A DNA stretch of 64,000 nucleotides from the NCBI RefSeq assembly GCF_005885635.1, contig NZ_VATY01000005.1:124001-188000 (forward strand), read 5' to 3'. A model generated the notes under the pieces. That model was given only the letters and a program-made list of their open reading frames with translations, searched no databases and was not told the origin of the DNA. The position numbers and the translations under genes are program-made. Positions 43,543-52,308 of this stretch are shown one piece after another; the first letter of the stretch is position 1; each line of letters begins with the position of its first letter. The DNA comes from Maribacter algarum (ex Zhang et al. 2020) (GTDB lineage Bacteria; Bacteroidota; Bacteroidia; Flavobacteriales; Flavobacteriaceae).

Positions 43543-44352
43543 TTAGTTTCCTCGCTGTTGAACAGGCTTCAAACTTGGTGCTTTTTGCTCCTGTTCCAAC
43601 TTTCTTAGTTCAAGATATCTTTCCCAATCTCCAAGCGCATTGAGATAACAGACTTTGATGCCTTTCATTCCGTCTAAAATTCCGAGACGAAAGATGTAGT
43701 TGTAGACAAATGTAAAAGTTGGCTTTCCTAAAAGCATTCCAATTGTAAAGCTCTTTCCTTTCTGAATCGCTTCTTTTGCTTTCAACCTACCGTATAATAA
43801 CATTTTACGCTTGTAGTCGGCATAATCTCTATAACAATAGTGGGTCAGTTTTTCGTTTAGGGTAGCAGAAGTACCATTCACTTCTAAAGTTTCATGAACA
43901 ATACGTTTTGCTGAAAACTCCACTTTACTTTTTCTAAAAAGACGGTAATTCTTGTCAGTTTGCCATCCGCTGAATCGTAATCTTCTTTGTTGGAACATGA
44001 ATTTTCTTCGGAACCAATATGCAGCATGGGTCTTTGAACTGTTGTTTACCGTTTGAGTAATCTCTTTTCGTAACTCGGGAGTAACAACTTCGTCAGCATC
44101 AACAAATAATATCCAATCGTTTGAAGCTTGTTCTAAAGTGAACGCTTTTTGCGCAGTGTAATTTTTAAATGGATGTTGAATAGCCTTAACCTTCGGATGT
44201 GCTGACAAATACTCATAAGTTCCGTCAGTACTGTAAGAATCAACAACGATTATTTCATCGGCAAATTCTATCGATTTTAGACAGTTTTCGATGTATCCTA
44301 TTTCGTTGTAAGTAATTACAAGCGCTGTTATTTTTGTGCTTTGAAGCCCCAT
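43543..44352 (-). CDS. Glycosyltransferase family 2, WaaE/KdtX-like
   Basis: A 269-residue enzyme closely related to residues 1-260 of the GT2-GT9 fusion next door. Shared motifs are ALVITYNEIGYIENCLKSI, IIVVDSYSTDGTYE, the acidic DxD in WILFVDADEVV, and RFSGWQTDKNYRLFRKSKVEF in outline. It has the single-domain size usual for WaaE/KdtX, which adds a sugar to the inner core of lipopolysaccharide. The gene and the fusion are a duplicate pair in which one copy acquired a GT9 partner, or the other lost it. It is separated from the fusion by 200 bases and probably has its own promoter. Confidence 0.9.
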   Translation of the reverse strand: MGLQSTKITALVITYNEIGYIENCLKSIEFADEIIVVDSYSTDGTYEYLSAHPKVKAIQHPFKNYTAQKAFTLEQASNDWILFVDADEVVTPELRKEITQTVNNSSKTHAAYWFRRKFMFQQRRLRFSGWQTDKNYRLFRKSKVEFSAKRIVHETLEVNGTSATLNEKLTHYCYRDYADYKRKMLLYGRLKAKEAIQKGKSFTIGMLLGKPTFTFVYNYIFRLGILDGMKGIKVCYLNALGDWERYLELRKLEQEQKAPSLKPVQQRGN

Positions 44353-44450
44353 AGCTATGATTACGTAGGTTATTCATATTGGAGTGGTCTGGTATAAGAA
44401 CTTCAAAAAATAGAAAATAGTATAATTTTCCCTATAAAATTCTTACAAAA

Positions 44451-45266
44451 TTACACAGCAACATTATGTTCCCTAAGGGCGTCATTCAATGAAGTTTTTT
44501 TATCCGTACTTTCCTTTCGCGTGCCGATGATTAAGGCACAAGGGACTTGATAATCTCCCGCAGGGAATTTCTTTGTGTAACTCCCTGGTATAACAACTGA
44601 ACGGGCGGGAACCCTACCTTTTGTTTCAACTGGCTCAGAACCAGTAACATCTATTATTTTAGTGGAGGCAGTAAGAACCACATTTGCACCTAAAACTGCT
44701 TCTTTTTCCACATGGACGCCTTCAACAACGATACATCTTGAACCTACAAATGCATTGTCTTCAATAATCACCGGAGCGGCTTGCAGAGGCTCAAGTACTC
44801 CCCCGATACCCACACCACCACTCAGATGCACATTTTTACCAATTTGCGCACAACTACCAACAGTTGCCCAGGTATCGACCATAGTTCCTTCATCAACATA
44901 TGCACCTAAATTTACATAGCTTGGCATCAAAATAGTTCCTTTGGAAATATAAGAACCATGTCTTGCCACGGCATGAGGAACAACACGAATACCTTTCTCA
45001 GCATATCCTCTCTTCAAGGGAATTTTGTCATGATATTCAAAAATGCCAACTTCTAGGGTTTCCATCTTTTGAATAGGGAAATAAAGTACAACACCTTTTT
45101 TGACCCATTCATTGATTTGCCAACCATCTGCCGTTGGTTCGGCACAACGTAGTGTTCCACTATCCAATAGATTGATTACTTCGCGAATAGCTTCTTGAGT
45201 TGAACTCTCTTTCAATAATTCACGGTTTTCCCATGCAGCTTCGATGGTATTTCTTAAATCGGTCAT
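44451..45266 (-). CDS. dapD: 2,3,4,5-tetrahydropyridine-2,6-dicarboxylate N-succinyltransferase
   Basis: A 271-residue left-handed beta-helix acyltransferase. It succinylates tetrahydrodipicolinate in the DAP/lysine pathway, using succinyl-CoA. The N-terminal alpha domain is followed at about residue 95 by hexapeptide repeats (GTILMPSYVNLGAYVDEGTMVDTWATVGSC in outline, then IGKNVHLSGGVGIGGVLEPLQAAPVIIEDNAFVG). VVEGVHVEKEAVLGANVVLTAST is the later part. Length and order match E. coli DapD (274). It supplies the pathway that ends with LysA, also in this window, and feeds peptidoglycan. It is divergent from ruvX. Confidence 0.95.
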   Translation of the reverse strand: MTDLRNTIEAAWENRELLKESSTQEAIREVINLLDSGTLRCAEPTADGWQINEWVKKGVVLYFPIQKMETLEVGIFEYHDKIPLKRGYAEKGIRVVPHAVARHGSYISKGTILMPSYVNLGAYVDEGTMVDTWATVGSCAQIGKNVHLSGGVGIGGVLEPLQAAPVIIEDNAFVGSRCIVVEGVHVEKEAVLGANVVLTASTKIIDVTGSEPVETKGRVPARSVVIPGSYTKKFPAGDYQVPCALIIGTRKESTDKKTSLNDALREHNVAV

Positions 45267-45285
45267 ATGTTTTATAAAATTTCGA

Positions 45286-45293
45286 CAAATATA
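45286..45293 (-). promoter_or_regulatory. -7 box upstream of dapD
   Basis: On the minus strand TATATTTG matches TAnnTTTG, 19 bases before the ATG at 45266. It is back-to-back with the ruvX promoter at 45348. Confidence 0.5.
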
Positions 45294-45347
45294 AGTAGTC
45301 GCTCATGAAATGATTCCCCAATTTTACACTTATAACAAATTATCCAT

Positions 45348-45355
45348 TATTTTTG
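45348..45355 (+). promoter_or_regulatory. -7 box upstream of ruvX
   Basis: TATTTTTG matches TAnnTTTG. The predicted transcript starts near 45362, after the first possible TTG start (45353) and just before the TTG at 45368, which decides the start call for ruvX. Confidence 0.5.
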
Positions 45356-45367
45356 CAAAAAAATAAA

Positions 45368-45778
45368 TTGGGACGTATACTGGCCTTGGATTATGGTAAA
45401 AAGAGAACGGGTATTGCGGTAACTGACGAGTTACAGTTAATAGCATCCGGACTCACCACGATTGCATCCCATGAATTACTTGATTTTTTGAAAAAGTATG
45501 TCTCTGAAGAAAAAGTTGTGAAATTTGTGGTTGGTGAACCTAGACAAATGAACAATACACCTTCAGAGTCCGAAATTTTCATTGCGCCCTTTTTGAGCCG
45601 TTTGAAAAAAGCATTCCCCGAAGTACCAGTGGTGAGAGAAGACGAACGTTTTACTTCAAAACTGGCGATTCGCACAATGATTGATAGCGGGTTAAAGAAA
45701 AAACAACGAAGAGATAAAGCTTTGGTCGATGAAATCAGCGCCACAATTATCCTTCAAGCCTATTTAAATAAAAATTAA
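45368..45778 (+). CDS. ruvX: Putative pre-16S rRNA nuclease / Holliday junction resolvase-like (RuvX/YqgF)
   Basis: A 136-residue RNase H-fold protein of the YqgF family. GRILALDYGKKRTGIAVTD (residues 2-20) holds the first catalytic Asp; VVGEPRQMNNTPSES carries the middle acidic residue and DKALVDEISATIIL the last. E. coli YqgF matures the 5' end of 16S rRNA. No ATG precedes the domain. The TTG at 45368 gives the normal opening (M)GRILALDYG, while a second TTG five codons upstream lies inside the -7 box. The stop is directly followed by the def start, so the two are coupled. Confidence 0.92.
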   Translation: MGRILALDYGKKRTGIAVTDELQLIASGLTTIASHELLDFLKKYVSEEKVVKFVVGEPRQMNNTPSESEIFIAPFLSRLKKAFPEVPVVREDERFTSKLAIRTMIDSGLKKKQRRDKALVDEISATIILQAYLNKN

Positions 45779-46369
45779 ATGATACTACCTATAGTTGCTT
45801 ATGGCGACCCAGTCTTACGAAAGGTCGGTACCGATATCGATAAAGATTATCCAAACTTAAAAGAACTGTTGGCCAACATGTGGGAAACCATGTATGGTGC
45901 AAGTGGGGTTGGGTTGGCAGCGCCTCAAATCGGATTGCCAATTCGTGTGTTTTTGGTTGACGCTACTCCCTTTTCTGATGACGAAGAGCTTTCAGATGAG
46001 GAACGAAAAAAAATCGACGGTTTCAAGAAAGCCTTTATCAATGCTCATATCGAAGAAGAGGTTGGCGAGGAATGGATCTTTAATGAGGGCTGCTTAAGTA
46101 TACCTGATGTGCGTGAAGATGTAAAGCGAAAAGATACAGTTACCTTGACGTATATGGATGAAAATTTCAAGTCACATACAGAAACGTATGACGGCCTATT
46201 GGCAAGAATCATACAACATGAGTACGATCATATTGAGGGAATTCTTTTTACGGATAAACTTTCCGGATTAAAAAAGAGATTGCTCAAAGCCAGGTTGGCG
46301 AATATTTCAAAAGGAAAAATCAATGTGGACTACCGAATGCGTTTTCCAAAAATCAAAAAAGCACGTTAA
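45779..46369 (+). CDS. def: Peptide deformylase
   Basis: The 196-residue metalloenzyme that removes the N-formyl group from new proteins. All three motifs are present: GVGLAAPQIG (about residues 40-49), EGCLSIP (about 101-107, Cys metal ligand), and the HEYDH of IIQHEYDHIEG (about 139-149, two His ligands and the catalytic Glu). The insert between motifs is typical of Bacteroidota. The ATG follows the TAA of ruvX with no gap. Cytoplasmic. Downstream are 159 bases and then DUF5606. Confidence 0.97.
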   Translation: MILPIVAYGDPVLRKVGTDIDKDYPNLKELLANMWETMYGASGVGLAAPQIGLPIRVFLVDATPFSDDEELSDEERKKIDGFKKAFINAHIEEEVGEEWIFNEGCLSIPDVREDVKRKDTVTLTYMDENFKSHTETYDGLLARIIQHEYDHIEGILFTDKLSGLKKRLLKARLANISKGKINVDYRMRFPKIKKAR

Positions 46370-46528
46370 AAAGCCTTTTCAATTAAAGGAATTGTTTCAT
46401 ATTTGCGCTTTGAATTTTTAGGGCAGAGACCTTTAGGAAAGCCTATAAAGTACTCGTTTGAAAAACAATTGGAATTAGAGGCAAGCCTCGGAATAAATAA
46501 ATCTCGATTATCGAGTTAAAAGAAATAC

Positions 46529-46948
46529 ATGAGTTTAGATAAAATATTATCCATAGGGGGTAAACCAGGCCTTTACAAATTAGTAACTCAAACTAGAACG
46601 GGCTTTGTGGCAGAATCTCTATTGGATGGAAAAAAAATTACGGTAGGTCTCAGAAGCAATGTAAGTGTGCTTGCTGAAATCGCCATTTATACTTTAGATG
46701 AAGAGCTTCCCCTGCGAGAGGTATTTCAAAAGATTCAAGTAAAAGAAAAGGGTGGCAAAACTTCAATTCCCCATAAATCTGAAAAAATAAAATTAGAAGA
46801 GTACTTCTTTGAGGTACTTCCTAACTACGATGAGGACCGCGTTTATACCAGTGATATTAAAAAAGTCATTCAATGGTATAATCTGCTTCAAGAAAACGGT
46901 TTAACGGATTTTTCAGAAGACGACGAAGATTCATCAGAAGAAGAATAA
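46529..46948 (+). CDS. DUF5606 domain protein
   Basis: A 139-residue conserved protein of Bacteroidota with no known function. It begins SLDKILSIGGKPGLYKLVTQT and continues with GFVAESLLDGKKITVG, the pattern of the DUF5606 beta-barrel-like N-terminus, followed by SVLAEIAIYT. A helical C-terminal part contains DRVYTSDIKKVIQWYNLLQ. The last residues are acidic (EDDEDSSEEE). It is cytoplasmic. It usually sits near def and ruvX in related genomes, as here, so a link to protein synthesis is possible but unproven. Confidence 0.85.
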   Translation: MSLDKILSIGGKPGLYKLVTQTRTGFVAESLLDGKKITVGLRSNVSVLAEIAIYTLDEELPLREVFQKIQVKEKGGKTSIPHKSEKIKLEEYFFEVLPNYDEDRVYTSDIKKVIQWYNLLQENGLTDFSEDDEDSSEEE

Positions 46949-46966
46949 AACTTTAACACAATATAG

Positions 46967-46997
46967 TAAAGCCCCTGCCATCGGTAGGGGCTTTTTT
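46967..46997 (+). terminator. Terminator after DUF5606
   Basis: AAGCCCCTGCC and GGTAGGGGCTT form a GC-rich 11-bp stem around ATC (one G-U pair), followed by TTTTT. Strong and unidirectional. Confidence 0.92.
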
Positions 46998-47046
46998 ATG
47001 CAAACTATTGGCTATATTTAAAGACAGAATCCTAAACCAAAAATTG

Positions 47047-50000
47047 ATGGAAAATTCAACCTTTCGAAGGTGGGCGATCTACTTTGCCCTTTTAATCTTC
47101 TTTCCTGTTATAGCTCAACAAGCCAAAGACACCACTAAAAAAGCAACCAAAGAACTTCCTTTAGAACCTGAACGAAAAATTTCATTTACCACGGATAACG
47201 GTACATGGATTTCCTTGGATGTAAGTCCAGATGGAAAAACCATCGTTTTCGATCTTATGGGTGATATTTATTCTATACCTATAACTGGCGGAAAGGCTAC
47301 TCAGATTACAAATGGTATGCAATATGATGTGCACCCGAGGTATAGTCCAGATGGAAAATCTTTGGTTTTTATTTCGGATAAAAGTGGTTCTGATAATATC
47401 TGGACAATGGATTTATCTACTAAGGAGGACAAACAAATCACAAAGGAGAAGAAGCACAATTTCTTTTCGGCTGAATGGACTCCTGATGGAGACTATATAG
47501 TTGGAGTGAAGGGGAGACGAAATATTAAGCCGCACATTTATCATAAAGATGGAGGTTCAGGAAGTCAATTGGTTGGTAAGCCTGAGAACGTAAAATTAGT
47601 TGACCCAGCCTTTAGTCCGGATGGTAAGTTGCTTTATTTTTCTCAGCGTAGAGGTGCTTGGAATTATAACGCGCGATTACCACAGTATCAAATCTCAACT
47701 TATGATATGGAGGATGCCGATATGAATACAATTACCTCTAAGTACGGTTCGGCTTTTACTCCAACATTGTCGCCAAACGGCCAATGGCTAGTTTATGGCT
47801 CTCGTTTCGAAAATGAAACGGGTTTGGTATTGCGAAACTTAAAATCGGGTGACGAACGTTGGTTGGCATATCCCGTTCAGCGTGATGAGCAGGAATCTAT
47901 AGCACCATTGGGGGTGCTTCCGGCCATGTCCTTTACTCCTGATAGCAAAAATCTGATAGCATCCTATGGAGGGAAAATCTATTCTATTTCTTTAAATGGA
48001 AATGTAGCTACACAGATTCCATTTTCCGTAGATGTGAATTTGGACATGGGGCCCTTACTATCTTTTAAGTATCCTATTAAAGACGTTGAGGAAGCTTTGG
48101 CAACGCAAATCCGCGATGCGAAACCATCACCCGACGGAAGCAAACTGGCTTTTACCGCACTAAACAGATTATATGTAATGGATTTTCCAAACGGAACTCC
48201 GAAACGTTTGACCAAAAACGATTTCATTGAAGCCCAGCCCGATTGGTCTCCTGATGGAAAGTATTTGGTATTTACCACTTGGAAAGAGGGTGGTGGACAT
48301 CTCTACAAAGTAAACGTAGACGGAAGAACCAAAATAACGCAGTTAACGCAGCAGCCAGGTCTTTATCAGTATCCTGAATGGTCGTACAAATCCAAAAGGA
48401 TTGCTTTTCACCGTGGGTCAACTCAATCGTTTCAAGATTTATTAGGAATATACAGCAGGCAAATGTTCGAGGATTTGATGTGGGTTTCTTCTGAAGGCGG
48501 AACCATCAATTTAATCGATAAATCGAAACAACGTTTCTATCCACATTTTACGAAAACGGATGATCGCGTGTATTTAAGTAATAATAATGGGGAATTGCTT
48601 TCCATTCGTTGGGACGGTACGGATAAGAAAGTCCATTTGAAATTAAAAGGAATTGTAACCTACGGTTCTCAAGACAAATTAGATGACCATTCATTGCTTC
48701 CGCAAGAGGTCGAAGCAGATGACAAGGACAAATCATCAAAACCTGATTACATAAAGATTTCTCCAGATGGTAAATCCGCAATGGCAAAAATCAATAATGA
48801 TGTTTATGTGGCAACCATTCCAAGATATGGTAAGGTGCCGACAGTTTCTGTTGCTAAAGCTGATAAAGCAGCTTTTCCAGCGATGAAACTAACCATTATT
48901 GGTGGTGAATTTGCCAATTGGTCATCCGACAGTAAAAAGGTGCATTGGTCATTGGGATCAAGTCATTTTAGATATGATGTGGACGCTGGCAAGCAATTCG
49001 TAGATAGTCTTGCCGCGGCAAAAAAGAAGGAAAAGGAATTGAAAAAATCCGAAAAGAAAACCGATTCCACAAAAACAGATACCGATAAAGAGAAAAAGAA
49101 AGATCCGAGGTTTGAGGCAGATGAGTTTAAGATTGACGTGAAGTATAAAAAATATACGCCAAAGGGAAACTTGCTTTTAAAAGGTGGACGCATACTAACC
49201 ATGAAAGGTACTGAAGTAGTTGAAAATGGGGATTTGCTCATTGAAAACAATAGAATTATAGCAGTCGGACCTTCAGGAAGCCTTCAAATACCTAATGGAA
49301 CAAAGGAAATTGACATTACAGGAAAGACGATTATGCCCGGTTATGTTGATACACATGCCCATCTGCGACCAGCTTGGGGCATTCATAAGAATCAAGTTTG
49401 GATGTATGCTGCAAACCTGGCCTACGGTGTTACCACGACAAGAGATCCTCAAACAGGAACTACGGATGTTTTATCCTATTCCGACATGGTCGAGGCGGGA
49501 ATGGTCGATGGACCAAGAATTTATAGCACTGGACCAGGATTAGGGTTTTGGGGCTACCAATTGGAAAGCTTAGATCAGGCTAAAGACGTATTGAAACAAT
49601 ACAGCAACTATTATGATACCAAGACAATCAAAATGTACTTGGTTGGTAACCGCCAACAACGACAGTGGGTTATTGAAGCCTGTAAAGAACTGAAATTGAT
49701 GCCAACTACTGAAGGTGGACTGGATTTCAAATTGAATATGACGCAGTTGTTAGATGGCTATCCGGGTCATGAACATTCCTTGCCGATTTACCCGATTTAT
49801 GATGATGTGGTGAAAACCATTGCGGAATCTAAAATGGCTGTCACACCGACTTTATTGGTTTCCTATGGAGGTCCTTGGGCAGAAAACTATTACTATTCGC
49901 GTGAAGATGTTTGGGGAGATCAAAAGCTACAATATTTTACACCGTACAAGGAATTGGCGAGTAAAAGTAGGAGGAGACCAGGCTGGTTTATGGATGAAGA

Positions 50001-50421
50001 GCATGTCTTTAAAAAGCATGCAGAATTTATGAAGGACTTGGTAGAAGCTGACGGATTGGCGGGAATCGGCAGCCACGGACAATTACAAGGTCTCGGTTTC
50101 CATTGGGAATTATGGTCAGTTGCTAGTGCAGGAATGGATAAATACGATGCTCTAAAAGTGGCGACTATCAAGGGTGCAAGAGCAATTGGACTAGATGGCG
50201 ATTTGGGAAGTATAGAAGCGGGTAAACTGGCGGATATCGTTATTCTTGAAAAGAACCCCATGGATGATTTACGAAACACAAATACACTGAGCCACGTAAT
50301 CAAAAACGGAAAAGTGTTTGAGGCGAATACCTTGGACGAGGTTTGGCCAGTAGAAAAGAAAGCTGAGAAATTCAATTGGCAGACCAAGAAACCAAATGGG
50401 TTGCCTGGGGTGAAAAAGTAA
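47047..50421 (+). CDS. Secreted TolB/PD40 beta-propeller - amidohydrolase fusion
   Basis: A 1124-residue protein starting at the ATG at 47047 (signal peptide ending VIAQQ); the upstream TTG at 47008 adds an unneeded tail. Residues about 50-430 are PD40/TolB-like blades (SPDGKTIVFD, YSPDGKSLVFISDKSG, FSPDGKLLYFSQ, PDWSPDGKYLVFTTW), with more propeller-like strands to about 620. A Lys/Glu linker follows (about 650-700). Residues about 705-1105 are an amidohydrolase with TGKTIMPGYVDTHAH (HxH near 769-771), ITTEGGLDF-type and GHEHS regions, GIGSHGQ, and a closing LGSIEAGKLADIVIL. It is a periplasmic metal hydrolase of the imidazolonepropionase/prolidase-like group. Substrate unknown. Confidence 0.9.
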   Translation: MENSTFRRWAIYFALLIFFPVIAQQAKDTTKKATKELPLEPERKISFTTDNGTWISLDVSPDGKTIVFDLMGDIYSIPITGGKATQITNGMQYDVHPRYSPDGKSLVFISDKSGSDNIWTMDLSTKEDKQITKEKKHNFFSAEWTPDGDYIVGVKGRRNIKPHIYHKDGGSGSQLVGKPENVKLVDPAFSPDGKLLYFSQRRGAWNYNARLPQYQISTYDMEDADMNTITSKYGSAFTPTLSPNGQWLVYGSRFENETGLVLRNLKSGDERWLAYPVQRDEQESIAPLGVLPAMSFTPDSKNLIASYGGKIYSISLNGNVATQIPFSVDVNLDMGPLLSFKYPIKDVEEALATQIRDAKPSPDGSKLAFTALNRLYVMDFPNGTPKRLTKNDFIEAQPDWSPDGKYLVFTTWKEGGGHLYKVNVDGRTKITQLTQQPGLYQYPEWSYKSKRIAFHRGSTQSFQDLLGIYSRQMFEDLMWVSSEGGTINLIDKSKQRFYPHFTKTDDRVYLSNNNGELLSIRWDGTDKKVHLKLKGIVTYGSQDKLDDHSLLPQEVEADDKDKSSKPDYIKISPDGKSAMAKINNDVYVATIPRYGKVPTVSVAKADKAAFPAMKLTIIGGEFANWSSDSKKVHWSLGSSHFRYDVDAGKQFVDSLAAAKKKEKELKKSEKKTDSTKTDTDKEKKKDPRFEADEFKIDVKYKKYTPKGNLLLKGGRILTMKGTEVVENGDLLIENNRIIAVGPSGSLQIPNGTKEIDITGKTIMPGYVDTHAHLRPAWGIHKNQVWMYAANLAYGVTTTRDPQTGTTDVLSYSDMVEAGMVDGPRIYSTGPGLGFWGYQLESLDQAKDVLKQYSNYYDTKTIKMYLVGNRQQRQWVIEACKELKLMPTTEGGLDFKLNMTQLLDGYPGHEHSLPIYPIYDDVVKTIAESKMAVTPTLLVSYGGPWAENYYYSREDVWGDQKLQYFTPYKELASKSRRRPGWFMDEEHVFKKHAEFMKDLVEADGLAGIGSHGQLQGLGFHWELWSVASAGMDKYDALKVATIKGARAIGLDGDLGSIEAGKLADIVILEKNPMDDLRNTNTLSHVIKNGKVFEANTLDEVWPVEKKAEKFNWQTKKPNGLPGVKK

Positions 50422-50458
50422 AAAACCTTTTAAAAACTCAGTCTACTAAACTGTCAGT

Positions 50459-50512
50459 TCGAGCGAAGTCGAGAACGTGCTTTTAAGTGAAATGCATCTC
50501 GACTTCGCTCGA
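50459..50512. repeat. Long inverted repeat with TCGAGCGAAGTCGAGA arms
   Basis: TCGAGCGAAGTCGAGA (50459-50474) and TCTCGACTTCGCTCGA (50497-50512) are a perfect 16-bp inverted repeat around a 22-base loop in the gap between two convergent genes. The arm resembles dispersed intergenic repeats in flavobacterial genomes (GTCAGTTCGAGCGAAGTCGAG is my recollection in outline). It may also end transcription from both sides. Confidence 0.65.
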
Positions 50513-50547
50513 TGTGGCAGAAATAGAATAAGTTCAATCAACTAAAT

Positions 50548-52014
50548 CTAAACTTTCCAACCATCTCTATAGGTTCTTCCAACAAATTGATTGGCTTCCT
50601 CTAGATTGGTGATTCTTGTATTTTCTCCATCCCATAAAAGTTTTTTACGGGCGAAGAATTCCATTTTACCTTTTTCGTCCTCACGGCGCAGCATATAACT
50701 TCTAATGGCCAAATTTCCCATAAGAACTGTTTCTGTCATTGGTCCTGCATAATCGAATGATGAGGTCAATGCCATATGTTCTTCACTACCAAAACCAGCT
50801 TTACATGCATCTACCCATTTGCGCTGATGCCCATATTCGGGTTCTTCCATAATTTCAACCTCTGGTCCGAAATCCGTAGTCCCATCATTTAGATAGAGTT
50901 TAGGTGTAAGTGGAGAGCTATCATTTATGTTTGTGGAAATAATTCCTTTCTCCCCGATGATTAAAACACCATTATAGCTACCTGGTCCTCCTATATCACT
51001 ATTGGCAGGAATAATATCGGGATGCGAAGGTCGTATACCGCCATCGCTCCATGTCATTTCAATTGGGTTTTTAGTTTTCTCGGTCGCATCAAAATGTAGC
51101 GTGATAAATGACGAAGCCGGACAACCTTCAGGGTGATAATCGGCATTCCACATTTGAGAATAAACAGAACCCACACTGCACTCAGCATCGGTGGGATATT
51201 TTAGACCCAACGTTCTAAATGGAATGTCAATAAGGTGACAACCTACATCGCCTAAGGCGCCTGTACCATAATCCCACCAGCCTCTCCAGTTGAAGGGATG
51301 TATGTTTGGTGTAAAAGGTTTTGCTTCGTTAGGGCCTAACCATAAATCCCAATACAGGTCTTTTGGTTTTAAACTGGCATCGGCTTCAGGCATTTTTCCG
51401 CCTTGAGGCCATACAGGACGATTTGTCCAAACTTGTACTTTTGAAACGGCACCTATCGCGTCTGAATCTATCCATTTTTGAACCATACCCAACAACGGAT
51501 TCGAGCCGCCTTGATTCCCCATTTGAGTAACAATCTTTTTTTCGCGGGCCATTTCAGTCAATATTCGTGCTTCACGAATATTATGGGTCATAGGTTTTTG
51601 CACATATACATGAATACCACGCTCCATGGCATAGGCCGCAGCGGGACCATGAATATGATCGGGGGTAGAAATAGTAACCGCATCAAGATTCTTTTCCTTA
51701 TCCAGCATTACGCGGTAATCATTATAGAGCTTTGCCTTAGGAAAGTTTTCAACCGAACGTTTTGCCGAACCTGAAAAATCAACATCACATAGCGCCCGTA
51801 CTTTTTCACGGCCATCGACCGAAGCATTTTTGATATCACTTGTTCCTTTTCCACCCGCACCAATGGCAGCTAGGTTGAGACGGTCGCTAGGCGCTAAAAA
51901 CCCAGCCCCCCCAAGAACATGCCGTGGGACGATAAAAATGGAAGAAGCAATAGCTCCTTTTTTTAGAAATGATCTTCGAGAAGTTTTTGTTGGTTTCGAT
52001 TTTTGATTCCTCAT
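50548..52014 (-). CDS. Tat-exported Gfo/Idh/MocA family oxidoreductase
   Basis: A 488-residue NAD(P)-linked oxidoreductase of the Gfo/Idh/MocA family. The N-terminus has a twin-arginine signal (TSRRSFLKKGAI at residues about 11-22), so it is exported folded with cofactor. The Rossmann glycine loop is IGAGGKGTSD (about 51-60). The family lysine motif is YVQKPMTHN (about 136-144; usually EKP). The C-terminal domain has the WDLWLGPNEAKPF and WRGWWDYGTGALGDVGCHLIDIPF pattern of sugar-linked family members. Exported enzymes of this kind act on polysaccharide-derived sugars or cyclitols; the exact substrate is not given by context. It is transcribed alone. Confidence 0.92.
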   Translation of the reverse strand: MRNQKSKPTKTSRRSFLKKGAIASSIFIVPRHVLGGAGFLAPSDRLNLAAIGAGGKGTSDIKNASVDGREKVRALCDVDFSGSAKRSVENFPKAKLYNDYRVMLDKEKNLDAVTISTPDHIHGPAAAYAMERGIHVYVQKPMTHNIREARILTEMAREKKIVTQMGNQGGSNPLLGMVQKWIDSDAIGAVSKVQVWTNRPVWPQGGKMPEADASLKPKDLYWDLWLGPNEAKPFTPNIHPFNWRGWWDYGTGALGDVGCHLIDIPFRTLGLKYPTDAECSVGSVYSQMWNADYHPEGCPASSFITLHFDATEKTKNPIEMTWSDGGIRPSHPDIIPANSDIGGPGSYNGVLIIGEKGIISTNINDSSPLTPKLYLNDGTTDFGPEVEIMEEPEYGHQRKWVDACKAGFGSEEHMALTSSFDYAGPMTETVLMGNLAIRSYMLRREDEKGKMEFFARKKLLWDGENTRITNLEEANQFVGRTYRDGWKV

Positions 52015-52293
52015 AACACTAGTGAATTTCAGTTGGTTGCTAATTCATTAAAGTTAAGGAAAATGAATTGAAGAAATAAATTGAGAACTTATGCCTTTAA
52101 GAGGGCTAACGGTCTCGGCTATGATTAGTACGGGAATAAAAGTGCGCTTTTGTTTCCGTTTAAGCGATTCGCCTAATCTTTTTGTTTGTTTTTATTTTTT
52201 CTATTTAAAAAGTCAGATCCAAAAGATTTTGCGGACCCTCTAAATATAGCCAAACTTAGGGCTAAGCACCAAAACCCGTATTAATTATAGCCA

Positions 52294-52308
52294 TTATTAG
52301 CACACGTT
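52294..52308. repeat. Left boundary inverted repeat of the protease/regulator pair
   Basis: The complement of TTATTAGCACACGTT reads AACGTGTGCTAATAA and matches the right boundary element at 53996-54010 (AATGTGTGCTAACAA) in 13 of 15 positions. It overlaps the stop codon of the protease-like gene. Confidence 0.5.
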
